NCBI RefSeq assembly: GCF_030815125.1
Contig: NZ_JAUSWH010000012.1
Location: forward strand, 94,074 to 158,073
DNA length: 64,000 nucleotides
Direction: 5' to 3'
Origin: Allorhizobium paknamense
GTDB taxonomy: Bacteria; Pseudomonadota; Alphaproteobacteria; Rhizobiales; Rhizobiaceae
How positions within the stretch are numbered: the first letter of the stretch is position 1; each line of letters starts with the position of its first letter. Made by a program: the position numbers and the translations under genes. This document shows, in pieces, positions 25,593 through 35,108 of the stretch. The notes under the pieces were generated by a model that saw only the letters and a program-made list of their open reading frames with translations, had not been told where the DNA came from and made no database searches.

Positions 25593-27049
25593 TCCGCTCT
25601 CGTCCCACGCTTGGCGGGCTTTTGGTGCGGCGCATCGCCGTGTTCACCGTGGTCGCCATGGCCTTGCAACTGGCCGTGGTCTGCTCGGATTATTACTGGA
25701 ATGTCGGCGAACTGTCGCGGCTGTTCGTGGAGCAGGAAACCGAACGGCTGATGGAGGGGCTGAACACCGCCGCCACCCCGGATTTCACCCTGCCGGAGGC
25801 GATGCATAGCCGCTATGCCGGGGCGACGACCGGCTATATCGCCCGTATCCGTACGCCCGCTGGGCAGATTCTGTTCGAATCCTGCGATGATGCCTGTGAA
25901 AGCCGCTTTCTGCCAGTCGATCTCAATCCGCCGGATTTCTGGCTGCGGTCGCTGAAGCCGGGCAAGCCGCTGTTTCTCACCGGCGGTCGGGCCTTTTTCG
26001 TGGGAGACCAGCGCTATCTCGTGGAGGTGGCGACGCTCGGCGATCCGGAGAATGTCGTCAACAGCGTTTTCTGGAACGAGGTGTTGGAACATCTGGTGCA
26101 GCCGATGAGCCTGCTTCTGGTGCTGGTGGTCGGCGCCATGCTGATTGCCATGCGAGTGGCGCTGAAGCCGGTGCGGCTTGCGGCGGAAGCGGCGGAGAGG
26201 ATCGACCCGCTCGATTCCCGCTCGCATCTGCAAGTCCAGGATATGCCCCGCGAGATTGCCCACCTGACCGAGGCGATCAACCGCGCCTTCGAGCGCGTGG
26301 GCGAATTGATGAAATCCCAGAAACTGCTAACCACCGGCATTGCCCATGAGGTGCGCACGCCACTGGCCGCCATCAAGCTGGAACTTGGCCGCATCGATCA
26401 TCCGCGCGCCCGCAAGGCAGAAGCCGATCTCGATGAGCTGGCGCATTTCGTCTCGCAACTCACCGCGCTTGCCCGCCTCGACAGCTTCGATCATGCCATG
26501 TTCGAAGCGGTCGATCTGGCCGCCCTTGCCGCGGACGTGGTGGGCCAGCTTGCGCCGCTCGTCTATGAAAATCGCCACACGCTGGAACTGGAGGCCGAGG
26601 AGGCCGTGCCCTTCAGCGGCGTTCCGGCTCTGATCAAGGATGCGCTGCGCAACCTCATCGAAAACGCCCTTCGCCATACGCCGGACGGCACTTCGATCAT
26701 CGTACGCGTGCGGCCGGGCAGGCTGGAGGTCGAGGACCGGGTGATGTCCGCGCATCCGGAAGCCACCTTTGCAAACTCCGACTACGACCATCGGATCATG
26801 GGGGAGGGTGCAGGCTGGGATCACGCCGCCTTTTCCGTGAAACCCGGCAACGGCCTCGGCATCGGCCTGAAGATCGTCGAGCGCATCGCCAGCCTGCATG
26901 GTGGAAAAGCGCTCTGCCAGCCTACGGCTGGTGGTCACATCTTTTCGCTGGCCTTTGAAGCAACCGAGACCGCATCCTCTGTCATCTGTAAGCGCATTCC
27001 AGAAGGCGTTATATCAAGGCTCGAAGATGCTGACGCATCCTCGCCTTGA
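25589..27049 (+). CDS. Sensor histidine kinase (partner of the OmpR regulator)
   Basis: 486 residues. Membrane segments at about 13-32 and 171-190 flank a 140-residue periplasmic sensor region with one CDDAC cysteine pair. Then HAMP-like linker, DHp with H253 (GIAHEVRTPLAAIKLE), and an ATPase domain with N box NLIENALRHTP and G2 box GNGLGIGLKIV. The G1 box is degenerate: VEDRVMSAHPEA replaces the usual DxGPG. The last eleven residues (RLEDADASSP and stop) are read from repeat C copy 2, which has replaced the original 3' end. It overlaps the regulator gene by four bases. Confidence 0.9.
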   Translation: MIRSRPTLGGLLVRRIAVFTVVAMALQLAVVCSDYYWNVGELSRLFVEQETERLMEGLNTAATPDFTLPEAMHSRYAGATTGYIARIRTPAGQILFESCDDACESRFLPVDLNPPDFWLRSLKPGKPLFLTGGRAFFVGDQRYLVEVATLGDPENVVNSVFWNEVLEHLVQPMSLLLVLVVGAMLIAMRVALKPVRLAAEAAERIDPLDSRSHLQVQDMPREIAHLTEAINRAFERVGELMKSQKLLTTGIAHEVRTPLAAIKLELGRIDHPRARKAEADLDELAHFVSQLTALARLDSFDHAMFEAVDLAALAADVVGQLAPLVYENRHTLELEAEEAVPFSGVPALIKDALRNLIENALRHTPDGTSIIVRVRPGRLEVEDRVMSAHPEATFANSDYDHRIMGEGAGWDHAAFSVKPGNGLGIGLKIVERIASLHGGKALCQPTAGGHIFSLAFEATETASSVICKRIPEGVISRLEDADASSP

Positions 27050-27137
27050 AGGAATTTCGAATATCTCAAATGCGTTAAGGGCTTGAGATATTCGAAAAGG
27101 TAATACGAAGAGTCATTTTCAATGACTCTTCGTATTA
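27010..27137. repeat. Repeat C copy 2
   Basis: Three hairpins in order: CAAGGCTCGAAGATGCTGAC-GCATCCTCGCCTTG, TTTCGAATATCTCAAATGCG...CTTGAGATATTCGAAAA, and TAATACGAAGAGTCATT-TTC-AATGACTCTTCGTATTA (27101-27137, nearly perfect). The first encodes the C-terminal end of the sensor kinase. Confidence 0.85.
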
Positions 27138-27239
27138 CCTCAAATCAGGCCTGATCAGCCGGTTGTCTTGCTTTGATTTGCAACGAACATGATCATTTTG
27201 TCATGAAACTGTCATAAATAATATAAGTCCGCATTTTTC

Positions 27240-27254
27240 TTAATGTCTTTTTAA
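27240..27254. promoter_or_regulatory. CtrA-type box upstream of the chemotaxis receptor
   Basis: TTAA-TGTCTTT-TTAA matches the consensus exactly, about 123 bases before the receptor ATG. The surroundings are AT-rich, so chance is a little more likely here than at the other boxes. Confidence 0.4.
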
Positions 27255-27376
27255 ATTTGCGCCCGCACCATCCAGGCAACTCTTCGCCAAAACCGCTCCG
27301 ATATTTCTATCGGGATCCCGATTGTGCGAGTTTTTTGTTGCAACTCATCTTCATTGATCAAGCAAGGCAAATCCTG

Positions 27377-29371
27377 ATGGCGTTCGGCCCCTCTCGTATC
27401 AGCAGCAAGCTTTCCGTCATGTCCGGTCTGGGCATTGCGCTCGTTCTCATCACTTCGGTTGCCGGCTGGCAGTTGAATCAGGCCGTGGACAGGGCGACGA
27501 CCTATGGACGGGTGCAATCGGATATTGCGCGCAATATGGTGGATATGAAGGCCTCGCTGCGCGGCATGGAAATTGGCGTGGGTGAGCTTCGTCTGGCCAC
27601 CAGCGAAAAGGAGCGGCAGGCAGCGCGGGATTATTTCCAGCAGAGACGCGCCTCCGCCGAGAAATATCTGAAGCTTGCAAGCGCCGATATGCAATTGCCG
27701 GCCAACCAGGAAAGAGCCAGACGCCTCGCCGAACTGGTGACGAATTACGTGGCCCTTACCGCTGCGCTCGATAGCGCCTTGAGCGCGGGGCAGACGGATG
27801 TCAGCGCCAGTCTGCCGCCGCTTGCCAAGATCAGCTCCGACCTTGCAGGGCTGGTCGATGAAACCGTGCTGGCCATCAAGCAGCGGGTGGAGCAAGCCAA
27901 TGCAGACCGGCGGAACTTGCAGGACATGGCTTCGACCATCAGTATCTGTCTTTCCGCCCTGCTGGTGCTGTTGATGATCGGTTCTGCGATTTTCGGGCGC
28001 CGCGCCATTGCCACGCCCATCGAACAGATTACCGGCTGCATGGGTGATCTCGCCAAAGGCGACCTCTCCCGCACCATTCCCTATGCGGATAATCGCGATG
28101 AAATCGGCGACATGGCCCGGGCCGTGCTGGTGTTCAAGCAGAACGCCGAAAAGGTGCGCGATCTCAATGCCCAGGAAGCGGCGTTGCAGCAGCAGAATGC
28201 GGATCTGCAGAGCAATATTTCCACCGTTGTCTCCGCCGCCGTGGCGGGCGACTTTTCTGCCCGTATCAACAAACGCTATGAAAACGAGGATCTGAACCGC
28301 TTTGCCGCCAGCGTCAACCAGTTGGTGACCTCCGTGGATGCCGGTGTGGCGGAAACCAACCGCGTCGTGGCGGCCCTGGCGCAAGGTGATCTGACCGAAG
28401 CCATGCAGGGCGAATTCAAGGGAGTCTTCCTCAATCTGCAGAAAAACATGAACGCCACGATGGAAAGCCTGCGCCGCGTCATGACAGAGGTGCGCTCGGC
28501 CATCGACATGATCAACAGCGGGGCTGGCGAATTGCGCCATGCCTCTTCGGATCTCTCCAAGCGCACGGAGCAGCAGGCGGCCTCGCTGGAAGAAACGGCG
28601 GCGGCGCTGGAAGAGATTACCTCCGCCGTCAAAAGCTCCACCGACCGTTCGGCGGAAGCGGCCCATATGGTCTCGGAAGTGCGCAAAAGCACCGAACAGT
28701 CCCGTGAGGTTGTCAACAGCACGGTGTCGGCCATGGAACGCATCGAGCAGGCGTCGAACGAAATCGGCAACATCATCAACGTGATCGATGAAATTGCCTT
28801 CCAGACCAACCTTCTGGCGCTGAATGCCGGTGTCGAGGCTGCGCGTGCCGGTGAGGCCGGCAAGGGCTTTGCGGTCGTTGCGCAGGAGGTGCGGGAACTG
28901 GCGCAGCGTTCTGCAACGGCAGCCAAGGACATCAAGACGCTGATTACCCGCTCGCGCAGCGAAGTGGCAGGCGGCGTGACGCTGGTGACGGAGACGGGGC
29001 AGGTGATCAGTACCATTGGCAACCATGTCGTAAAACTCAACGAGCATGTGCAGTCCATCGCCCTTGCCGCCAAGGAGCAGTCCACGGGCCTGAGCGAGGT
29101 CAACACCGCCGTCAACGAAATGGACCAGACCACCCAGCAGAACGCGGCCATGGTGGAGCAATCCACCGCTGCCACCAGCAAGCTGGCCGATGAGGCGACC
29201 AACCTCGCCAATCTCGTCGCCCGCTTCAAGCTCAAGCCCGAGAACGGCATGGCGGCACCCGCGTCCGCCCGCTCTTCGGCCCCGGCCCCTGTTCGCGAGG
29301 CGCGCCGCCCGCAGCCTGCCAGCCGTGGCAATGCCGCGCTTGCCATGCGCAATGAATGGGAAGAGTTTTGA
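27377..29371 (+). CDS. Methyl-accepting chemotaxis protein
   Basis: 664 residues. Membrane segments at about 12-31 and 184-207 enclose a helical periplasmic ligand domain of the four-helix-bundle type. HAMP follows ([20 protein letters not shown]), a second HAMP-like repeat near 290-340, then the long signalling coiled coil with the tip [20 protein letters not shown] and methylation helices. The extreme C-terminus EWEEF fits the pentapeptide that tethers the methyltransferase CheR. I chose the ATG at 27377 after AAGGCA; the open frame upstream of it is not coding. Ligand unknown. A CtrA-type box lies upstream. Confidence 0.94.
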   Translation: MAFGPSRISSKLSVMSGLGIALVLITSVAGWQLNQAVDRATTYGRVQSDIARNMVDMKASLRGMEIGVGELRLATSEKERQAARDYFQQRRASAEKYLKLASADMQLPANQERARRLAELVTNYVALTAALDSALSAGQTDVSASLPPLAKISSDLAGLVDETVLAIKQRVEQANADRRNLQDMASTISICLSALLVLLMIGSAIFGRRAIATPIEQITGCMGDLAKGDLSRTIPYADNRDEIGDMARAVLVFKQNAEKVRDLNAQEAALQQQNADLQSNISTVVSAAVAGDFSARINKRYENEDLNRFAASVNQLVTSVDAGVAETNRVVAALAQGDLTEAMQGEFKGVFLNLQKNMNATMESLRRVMTEVRSAIDMINSGAGELRHASSDLSKRTEQQAASLEETAAALEEITSAVKSSTDRSAEAAHMVSEVRKSTEQSREVVNSTVSAMERIEQASNEIGNIINVIDEIAFQTNLLALNAGVEAARAGEAGKGFAVVAQEVRELAQRSATAAKDIKTLITRSRSEVAGGVTLVTETGQVISTIGNHVVKLNEHVQSIALAAKEQSTGLSEVNTAVNEMDQTTQQNAAMVEQSTAATSKLADEATNLANLVARFKLKPENGMAAPASARSSAPAPVREARRPQPASRGNAALAMRNEWEEF

Positions 29372-29390
29372 GAGAGCGGCCTGTCTGCAT

Positions 29391-29482
29391 CCAGGGAAGT
29401 GATTTCTACTTCTCCTGGAATTGCGTAAAAACAAAAGCTTAGAGTGCGTCCGGTGAACCTGTGTTCACCGGACGCGCTCTAA
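29391..29482. repeat. Repeat A copy 4
   Basis: Decayed conserved module (AAGTGATTTCTACTTCTCCT, GGAATTGCGTAAAAACAAAAG) and a well preserved variable hairpin AGAGTGCGTCCGGTGAAC-CTGT-GTTCACCGGACGCGCTCT. Its TAGAGC edge supplies the stop codon of the LuxR-type regulator on the minus strand. Confidence 0.8.
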
Positions 29483-30408
29483 CCGCCATGCATGACCTGC
29501 GCTGCCTTGACGGCAGCGGAGGCGCGGTTTTCCACGCCGAGCTTCACATAGATCTGTTCAAGATGCTTGTTGACCGTGCGGGCTGACAGGCCGAGAATCT
29601 CGGCTATGTCGCGGTTGGATTTGCCGTGCGCAATCCATAGCAGCACCTCCGCTTCGCGGGAGGTGAGGCCGAAAACATCGCGCAGGGCTTCATCCTGGCG
29701 GCGGTTGTCGGCGGCGGTCAGGCGGAAGAGATATTCATCCGGGCCGATGGTGCCGAGAAAGGTCAGCGTCAGGCTGGCCGGGCCGGTTGGCGGATAGGGG
29801 AAGGTCGGTTCACGGCTGCTGGCCTGTGCAGAGCGATGGGCCATCCAGGCGGCGATCGTGGCGGTCACGGCGGCAAGCCCGTCTTCCGCGCCGGTGGCGG
29901 TGGTAATCAGCCGCGTGGCCTGCGGCGTCGACCAGTGGATCGTGCCATCGCCCTTCACCGCCATCAGGTGGCGGCCTGCGGCATCCAGCGCCACGCGTGC
30001 GCTCTGGGCGGAGCGGGCATTGGCAAGATGCACGCGGATACGGGCGCGAAGTTCATCGATATTGATCGGCTTGGTGAGGTAATCGACACCTCCGGCGCCC
30101 AGCGCATTCACCACATGTTCGGTTTCCGTCAGCCCGGTCATGAAGATCACCGGCACCTGCGCCACGGCGCTGTTGGCCTTTAGCTTTCGGCAGGTCTCGA
30201 AACCATCCATGCCGGGCATGATGGCGTCCAGCAGGATGAGATCCGGGCTGATGCGCTCGGCAATGCCAAGGGCGGCCTGACCGGAGGTGGCGATCAGCAC
30301 GGAAAAGCCGGATTGCTCCAGCGCATCGGTGAGAAAGCCCAGCGTTTCCGGGCTGTCATCCACCAGCAGCACGATGTCGCGGGGCGAAGGCGTGTCAGCC
30401 ACGGGCAT
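29479..30408 (-). CDS. LuxR-type response regulator (partner of the NCS1-kinase)
   Basis: 309 residues. Receiver with D17/D18, D61 (LILLDAIMPGMDGFET) and K in LTKPINIDEL, a middle region of about 90 residues of unknown type (WSTPQATRLITTATGA, LTLTFLGTIGPDEYLFRLTA), and a C-terminal LuxR helix-turn-helix (LTSREAEVLLWIAHGKSNRD, LGLSARTVNKHLEQIYVKL). Start ATG at 30408 overlaps the 3' end of the permease-kinase by 14 bases, so the two are cotranslated partners. The stop TAG comes from repeat A copy 4. Target genes are not shown by the sequence; the nearby urt operon is a candidate. Confidence 0.93.
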   Translation of the reverse strand: MPVADTPSPRDIVLLVDDSPETLGFLTDALEQSGFSVLIATSGQAALGIAERISPDLILLDAIMPGMDGFETCRKLKANSAVAQVPVIFMTGLTETEHVVNALGAGGVDYLTKPINIDELRARIRVHLANARSAQSARVALDAAGRHLMAVKGDGTIHWSTPQATRLITTATGAEDGLAAVTATIAAWMAHRSAQASSREPTFPYPPTGPASLTLTFLGTIGPDEYLFRLTAADNRRQDEALRDVFGLTSREAEVLLWIAHGKSNRDIAEILGLSARTVNKHLEQIYVKLGVENRASAAVKAAQVMHGG

Positions 30409-33400
30409 CCTCTTTCTCTGTTCGGAACCGTTCCAGCGTCTTGATCAGCCCCGCCATATCGAAGGCCTGCAGGAAGGGTTTGAGGTGATCGGCAAAGGGC
30501 TGATGCTCCGGCATGCGCGCCAGATCCTGCAATTTGGCGTCAATGCCGCGCACATAGCCGATTTCCGCCAGCCGCAGCAATTCCTCGATATGCTCGGCCC
30601 CCGGGCTTTGCACCGGCTCGGAGGGTTTCGGTTTTGGCGCCGGTTGCGCGGTATCGGCATAGACCCATTGCAGTTTCAGGTGCAGCGCCAGCTTGTCACG
30701 CAGCTTCTGCACATTCACCGGCTTGGTGATCGCATCATTATGGCCGCTCGATCCGGGCTCCCGCACGCTGCTGTCGCCGATATTGGCAGACAGCATCAGG
30801 ATCGGCGCGTTCTGGCCGAGATCGCGCAGCTTTTCCACCAACTGCCAGCCATTCATGCCGGGCATGGAGATGTCCACCAGAAACAGATCGGGCTGCACGC
30901 CTTCGATGAGCGTCAGGCAATCCGGGCCGCTATTGGCGGTGAGCACGATGAAATCGAGCGGTGAAAGCGCCTCGCGCATCAGGTCGCGGTGATCTTCATT
31001 GTCGTCCACCACCACGATGGTCCGGCGCGGGCCGGTATAAGAGACAATCTTGCGCTCCGGCTGCGGCGCGGTCGATGGCCGCTCGACGGCGGAGAGCAGC
31101 AGCCGCACCCGGAAGGTCGTGCCCTTGTCCTTTTCGCTGTCCACGGCAATCTCGCCGCCCAGCGTATTGGTGAGCAGGCGGGTAATGGTCAGCCCCAGCC
31201 CCAGCCCCGGCATGGGGCGGATATTGTCGGCCTCGCCGCGTTGGAAGGGCTCGAAAATCCGCGACAGATCCTTTTCGGCAATGCCGCGTCCGGTATCGGC
31301 AATGGTGAAGGTGGCTACCTGGCTGCGATAGGCGATATCGAAGCGCACATGGCCGCTATCGGTAAACTTGATGGCGTTGGAGAGCAGGTTGACGAGAATT
31401 TGCCTGAGCCGCTTCTCATCCGCCCGCACATAGCGCGGCAGGTTGCGGGCGCGCTCATGGGTGAAGATCAGCCCTTTGGCCTCTGCCTGCGGCGCGATCA
31501 TGTCGACGATCTGGTCGAGGAAATCGCTGAGGTTCAACTCGTTGGAAAAGACCTGCAACTTTCCCGCCTCGATCTTCGAAATATCGAGCAACCCGTCGAT
31601 CAGGCCGGAGAGGTGATCCGCCGAACGGCGAATGACCTTGATGGCCGATTGCCGAGGGGCAGGGATGGTTTCATCCTGCTCCAGCAATTGCGCATAACCC
31701 AGAACGGCATTGAGCGGCGTGCGCAGTTCGTGGGAAAGGCCCACGACGTAGCGGCTTTTCGCCCGGTTGGCGGCTTCTGCCGTTTCCTTGGCGGCTTGCA
31801 GGGCGGCATCGGTTTTCTGGTGGGCAGCGATTTCCTTGAGCAGCAGGCTGTTCTGGCGAAAGGATTCCTCCTCCGCCACCACCCGGCTGTCATGGGCCAG
31901 CACGTAGAACCAGGAGGCAATACCGGCAATCACCGCAAAGACGAAGAAGACGATGAGAATGGTGCGGTTCACCACCAGCGCCGTTTCCGGCGAGGCGGCG
32001 GAGACCTGATGGGCAATCAGCGCCAGAATGGTGCCGATCAGCGAAATGGCGATGACGGCGGTGATGGAGTAACGGCCAAGACGGCTGGCGAGTTTTTCGA
32101 TCACGCTGTCCGGCAGCACCTGCCGCGCCACGAAACCGGCCTGGGCGTTGAGCTTTGCCTGCGGCTTGCACATGTCATGGCAGCGGCTGTCCAGCGAACA
32201 GCAGAGCGAACAGATCGGCGCGGCATAGGCGGGGCACCATGCCATGTCCTCCGGCTCGAAGGGGTGTTCGCAGATCGAGCAGGTGATGCTGGTGGCGTTT
32301 TTCCAGCTCGCCCGGGGCTTGCGGGCGAGATAGAATTTCCCATCCGTCGCCCAGGCAATCAGCGGGGAAATCAGGAAGGCGATCAGGGTGATGAAGGTGG
32401 CAAGCGAGGCCGCAAGCCCCCCGAACAGGCCGAAATGCGCCGCCAGTGCAATGCCCGCCGAAAGCACCAGCGTGCCGCAGCCGACGGGGTTGATGTCATA
32501 GAGATGGGCGCGCTTGAACTCGATGCCGGGCGGGGCCAATCCCAGCTTGCGGTTGACGAAGAGATCGGCGGAAATGGTGCACAGCCATGCCATGGCGATG
32601 ATGGAGAAAATGGCAAGCGTGGCTTCCAGCAACCGGTAGATGCCAAGCTCCATCAACAAAAGCGCGATGGAGACGTTGAACACCAGCCACACCACCCGGC
32701 CCGGATGGCTGTGGGTGAGGCGGGAGAAGAAATTCGACCAGGCGAGCGACCCGGCATAGGCATTCATCACATTGATCTTCAGCTGCGAGATCACCACGAA
32801 GCCCGCCATCAGCAGCAGGGCTGCCGTGTGGTTTGGCAGGATATAGCCGAAGGCGGTGAGATACATATGGGCCGGATCGGCAGCCTCCGTGGCGGGCACC
32901 CCGGTAGAGAGCGTCAGCACCGCCAGAAACGATCCCGCCAGCAGCTTCGGCACGCCCAGCACCACCCAGCCCGCGCCCGCCAGAAAGACCGCGATGCGGT
33001 GATTGAGCTTCAGCTTCACCTTCGGTGGCAGGAAGCGCAGAAAGTCCACCTGCTCGCCGATCTGCGGCATCAAGGCCAGGATAATCGCTGAAGCCGCGCC
33101 GAATTCCGCCAGCCGGAACGGGGCGGCTTCCCCGGCGAAGGCGTTGTCGTGGCCAATGCCCGCAAAGCTTCGCCACAGCTCGAATTTCTGCCAGTCCATC
33201 AGCGCGATGAACAGGAAGGGCGCGATGTTCAGCACGATCCAGATGGGCTGGGTGAGCAGCTGGAAGCGGGAAATCAGCTGAATGCCATAGGTGACGAGCG
33301 GAATGACCACGATCGCCGAAATGATATAGCCGAAGGAGGCCGGGATGCCGAAGGCAAGCTCCAGCGCGCCGGTCATGATCGAGGCCTCGATGGCAAAGAG

Positions 33401-33784
33401 CATGAAGGTGAAGCTGGCATAGATCAGCGAGGTGATGGTGGAGCCGATATAGCCGAACCCCGCGCCGCGCGTCAGAAGATCGATGTCCACCCCCTCGCGG
33501 ATGGCATAGCGGCTGATCGGCACGCCGACGAGCAGCATGACAAGCGCCGCCACCAGGATGGCATAGAAGGCATTGGTGCTGCCATAGGAAATGGTGATGG
33601 TGCCGCCGATCGCCTCCAGCGCCAGAAAGGAAATCGCGCCGATGGCGGTTTGCGAAATGCGGCTGGAGGAAAAGCGCCGGGCGCTTTTGGCGGTAAAGCG
33701 CAGGGCGTAATCTTCCAGCGTCTGGTCTGCCACCCAGCGGTTATACTGGCGACGTATGGGAATGATGCGCTGGCGGGCGGCCAT
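30395..33784 (-). CDS. NCS1-type permease fused to a hybrid histidine kinase
   Basis: 1129 residues. Residues 1-480 form an NCS1 (purine/cytosine/hydantoin permease-type) transporter with about 12 membrane segments (LALEAIGGTITISYGSTNAF, LMPQIGEQVDFLRFLPPK, KINVMNAYAGSLAWSNFFSR). Residues 502-539 hold eight cysteines (CSIC, C517, CSLCC, CHDMC), a likely metal-binding knuckle. Two further membrane segments (573-593, 607-628) precede a coiled coil, DHp with H685 (VGLSHELRTPLNAVLGYAQL), an intact ATPase (NLLSNAIKFT, ADTGRGI, GLGLGLT) and a receiver with D971 (LFLVDISMPGMNGW). A 90-residue helical tail ends it. It overlaps the LuxR regulator gene. It resembles transporter-coupled sensors such as CbrA, but with an NCS1 module. 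Confidence 0.93.
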   Translation of the reverse strand: MAARQRIIPIRRQYNRWVADQTLEDYALRFTAKSARRFSSSRISQTAIGAISFLALEAIGGTITISYGSTNAFYAILVAALVMLLVGVPISRYAIREGVDIDLLTRGAGFGYIGSTITSLIYASFTFMLFAIEASIMTGALELAFGIPASFGYIISAIVVIPLVTYGIQLISRFQLLTQPIWIVLNIAPFLFIALMDWQKFELWRSFAGIGHDNAFAGEAAPFRLAEFGAASAIILALMPQIGEQVDFLRFLPPKVKLKLNHRIAVFLAGAGWVVLGVPKLLAGSFLAVLTLSTGVPATEAADPAHMYLTAFGYILPNHTAALLLMAGFVVISQLKINVMNAYAGSLAWSNFFSRLTHSHPGRVVWLVFNVSIALLLMELGIYRLLEATLAIFSIIAMAWLCTISADLFVNRKLGLAPPGIEFKRAHLYDINPVGCGTLVLSAGIALAAHFGLFGGLAASLATFITLIAFLISPLIAWATDGKFYLARKPRASWKNATSITCSICEHPFEPEDMAWCPAYAAPICSLCCSLDSRCHDMCKPQAKLNAQAGFVARQVLPDSVIEKLASRLGRYSITAVIAISLIGTILALIAHQVSAASPETALVVNRTILIVFFVFAVIAGIASWFYVLAHDSRVVAEEESFRQNSLLLKEIAAHQKTDAALQAAKETAEAANRAKSRYVVGLSHELRTPLNAVLGYAQLLEQDETIPAPRQSAIKVIRRSADHLSGLIDGLLDISKIEAGKLQVFSNELNLSDFLDQIVDMIAPQAEAKGLIFTHERARNLPRYVRADEKRLRQILVNLLSNAIKFTDSGHVRFDIAYRSQVATFTIADTGRGIAEKDLSRIFEPFQRGEADNIRPMPGLGLGLTITRLLTNTLGGEIAVDSEKDKGTTFRVRLLLSAVERPSTAPQPERKIVSYTGPRRTIVVVDDNEDHRDLMREALSPLDFIVLTANSGPDCLTLIEGVQPDLFLVDISMPGMNGWQLVEKLRDLGQNAPILMLSANIGDSSVREPGSSGHNDAITKPVNVQKLRDKLALHLKLQWVYADTAQPAPKPKPSEPVQSPGAEHIEELLRLAEIGYVRGIDAKLQDLARMPEHQPFADHLKPFLQAFDMAGLIKTLERFRTEKEDARG

Positions 33785-33956
33785 GAAGCCTCTAACTGGA
33801 TTGGAGCCCTGGAACCGGATTGGAACCTTTATTTTTCAGGGAAAGCTAGGGTTTTGCAAGCAGAGGGCGGGTCATGGCGGCTAAAAAACGGTGAAACATG
33901 AATTTCGATCTCGGCATGTCTTGATTTTGTCGAAATCCACACTTCATCACTTGTGT

Positions 33957-34080
33957 TAGACGAAGTGTCATTGAAAATGGCAGTTCGTCTTCCATTTTCG
34001 AATATCTGAAGCGCCTGATGCATTTGAGATATTCGAAATCTCTTCAAGGCGAGGAGGGTCACGCATCTTCGAGCCTTGTC
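33957..34080. repeat. Repeat C copy 3 (reverse orientation)
   Basis: The same three hairpins as copy 2 read from the other strand: GACGAAGTGTCATTGAAAATG..., CATTTTCGAATATCTGAAG...CATTTGAGATATTCGAAA, CAAGGCGAGGAGGGTCACGC-ATCTTCGAGCCTTG. It fills the gap before the hydroxylase gene and is open in that gene's frame. Confidence 0.8.
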
Positions 34081-34116
34081 GTAAAAAGCGTATTCTCCTC
34101 CAATAATGGTGCTGCC

Positions 34117-34941
34117 ATGGACACGCCTACTTCCACTCTCTCCTCCAAACCCGAAACCCAGGCCTTTGGCACCGAAGGCATCGCGCCGATGGAGCGGGCA
34201 AGCCGCATCACCCGCTTTTTCATGGGCATTGTCGCCTGGGCGGAAAAGCTGAACTTCAAACATGCAAAACTCGGCAATCCGCCGGTTTATGACAATGCCA
34301 CCTTTCCCTGGGCGGCGGAGGTTGAAAAGGCCTATCCCGCCATCCGCGCCGAACTGGACAAGATCCTGCTGCGCAAGGATGAACTGCCGAGCTTCCAGGA
34401 CATTTCCACGGATGTGAAAACCATTTCCTCCGATAACAACTGGAAAACCTTCTTCCTGCTCGGCTTCGGGGTGAAATCGGAGGCCAATATCCGTGCCTGC
34501 CCGGAAACCTGGAAGGCCATGCAGAAGATTCCGGGCCTGACCACGGTGATGTTCTCGATCTTCGAGCCGGGCAAGCATCTGCCGCCGCATCGCGGCCCCT
34601 ATAACGGCGTGCTGCGCCTGCATCTTGGCATGATCGTGCCGGAGCCGCGCGACAAGCTCGCCATCCGCGTCAAGGACCAGATCTGCCACTGGGACGAGGG
34701 CAAGGTGCTGATTTTCGACGATGCCTATGAGCATGAGGCCTGGAACCACACCGACAAGACCCGCGTGGTGCTGTTCGTGGATTTCGTCAAGCCGCTGAAG
34801 TTCCCGGCACGGCTCGTCAACTGGTGCCTGATGAACCTTGCCATCTTCACCCCCTTCATCCGCGAGGGGCTGGATAACCACAATGAGTGGGAAAAGAAGT
34901 TCTACGCCGAAGCGGAAAAACTGCGCAATCAGAAGCCCTGA
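34117..34941 (+). CDS. LpxO-like aspartyl/asparaginyl beta-hydroxylase family protein
   Basis: 274 residues. Iron- and 2-oxoglutarate-dependent dioxygenase fold: metal ligands in PPHRGPYNGVLRLHLGMIVP (HxG/D-type first ligand) and EHEAWNHTDKTRVVLFVDF (distal His and 2-oxoglutarate-binding Arg). Hydrophobic C-terminal helix RLVNWCLMNLAIFTPFI may bind membrane. Bacterial members include LpxO, which 2-hydroxylates lipid A fatty acids. The frame is open back to 34018, but that part is repeat C copy 3; I chose the ATG at 34117, which lacks a strong ribosome site. It lies between the permease-kinase and the phytochrome genes. Substrate not certain. Confidence 0.85.
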   Translation: MDTPTSTLSSKPETQAFGTEGIAPMERASRITRFFMGIVAWAEKLNFKHAKLGNPPVYDNATFPWAAEVEKAYPAIRAELDKILLRKDELPSFQDISTDVKTISSDNNWKTFFLLGFGVKSEANIRACPETWKAMQKIPGLTTVMFSIFEPGKHLPPHRGPYNGVLRLHLGMIVPEPRDKLAIRVKDQICHWDEGKVLIFDDAYEHEAWNHTDKTRVVLFVDFVKPLKFPARLVNWCLMNLAIFTPFIREGLDNHNEWEKKFYAEAEKLRNQKP

Positions 34942-34946
34942 TTGCC

Positions 34947-35050
34947 AGAGCATTTCCTGGAAAAGTGGAAACCGGTTTTCCGTCCGGAAATGCGTAAATA
35001 CAAGTAGTTAGAGAGTTTCCGTGTTGCGATGAAACAGGGAAACTCTCTAA
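34947..35050. repeat. Repeat A copy 5
   Basis: AGAGCATTTCCTGGAAAAGT-GGAAACCGGTTTTCCGTCCGGAAATGCG, the linker TAAATACAAGTAGT, then the variable hairpin TAGAGAGTTTCCGTGTT...GAAACAGGGAAACTCTCTA. It lies between the convergent hydroxylase and phytochrome genes. Confidence 0.85.
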
Positions 35051-35108
35051 CAGCAAACGCCCCGGAGGCCACCGAGCCTCCGAGCCGATTACGGAGGTCG
35101 GTTACCCC

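Noticed and set aside
34018..34116. N-terminal extension of the hydroxylase
   Set aside because: The extension is repeat C read in an open frame; the ATG at 34117 begins the family-like sequence.
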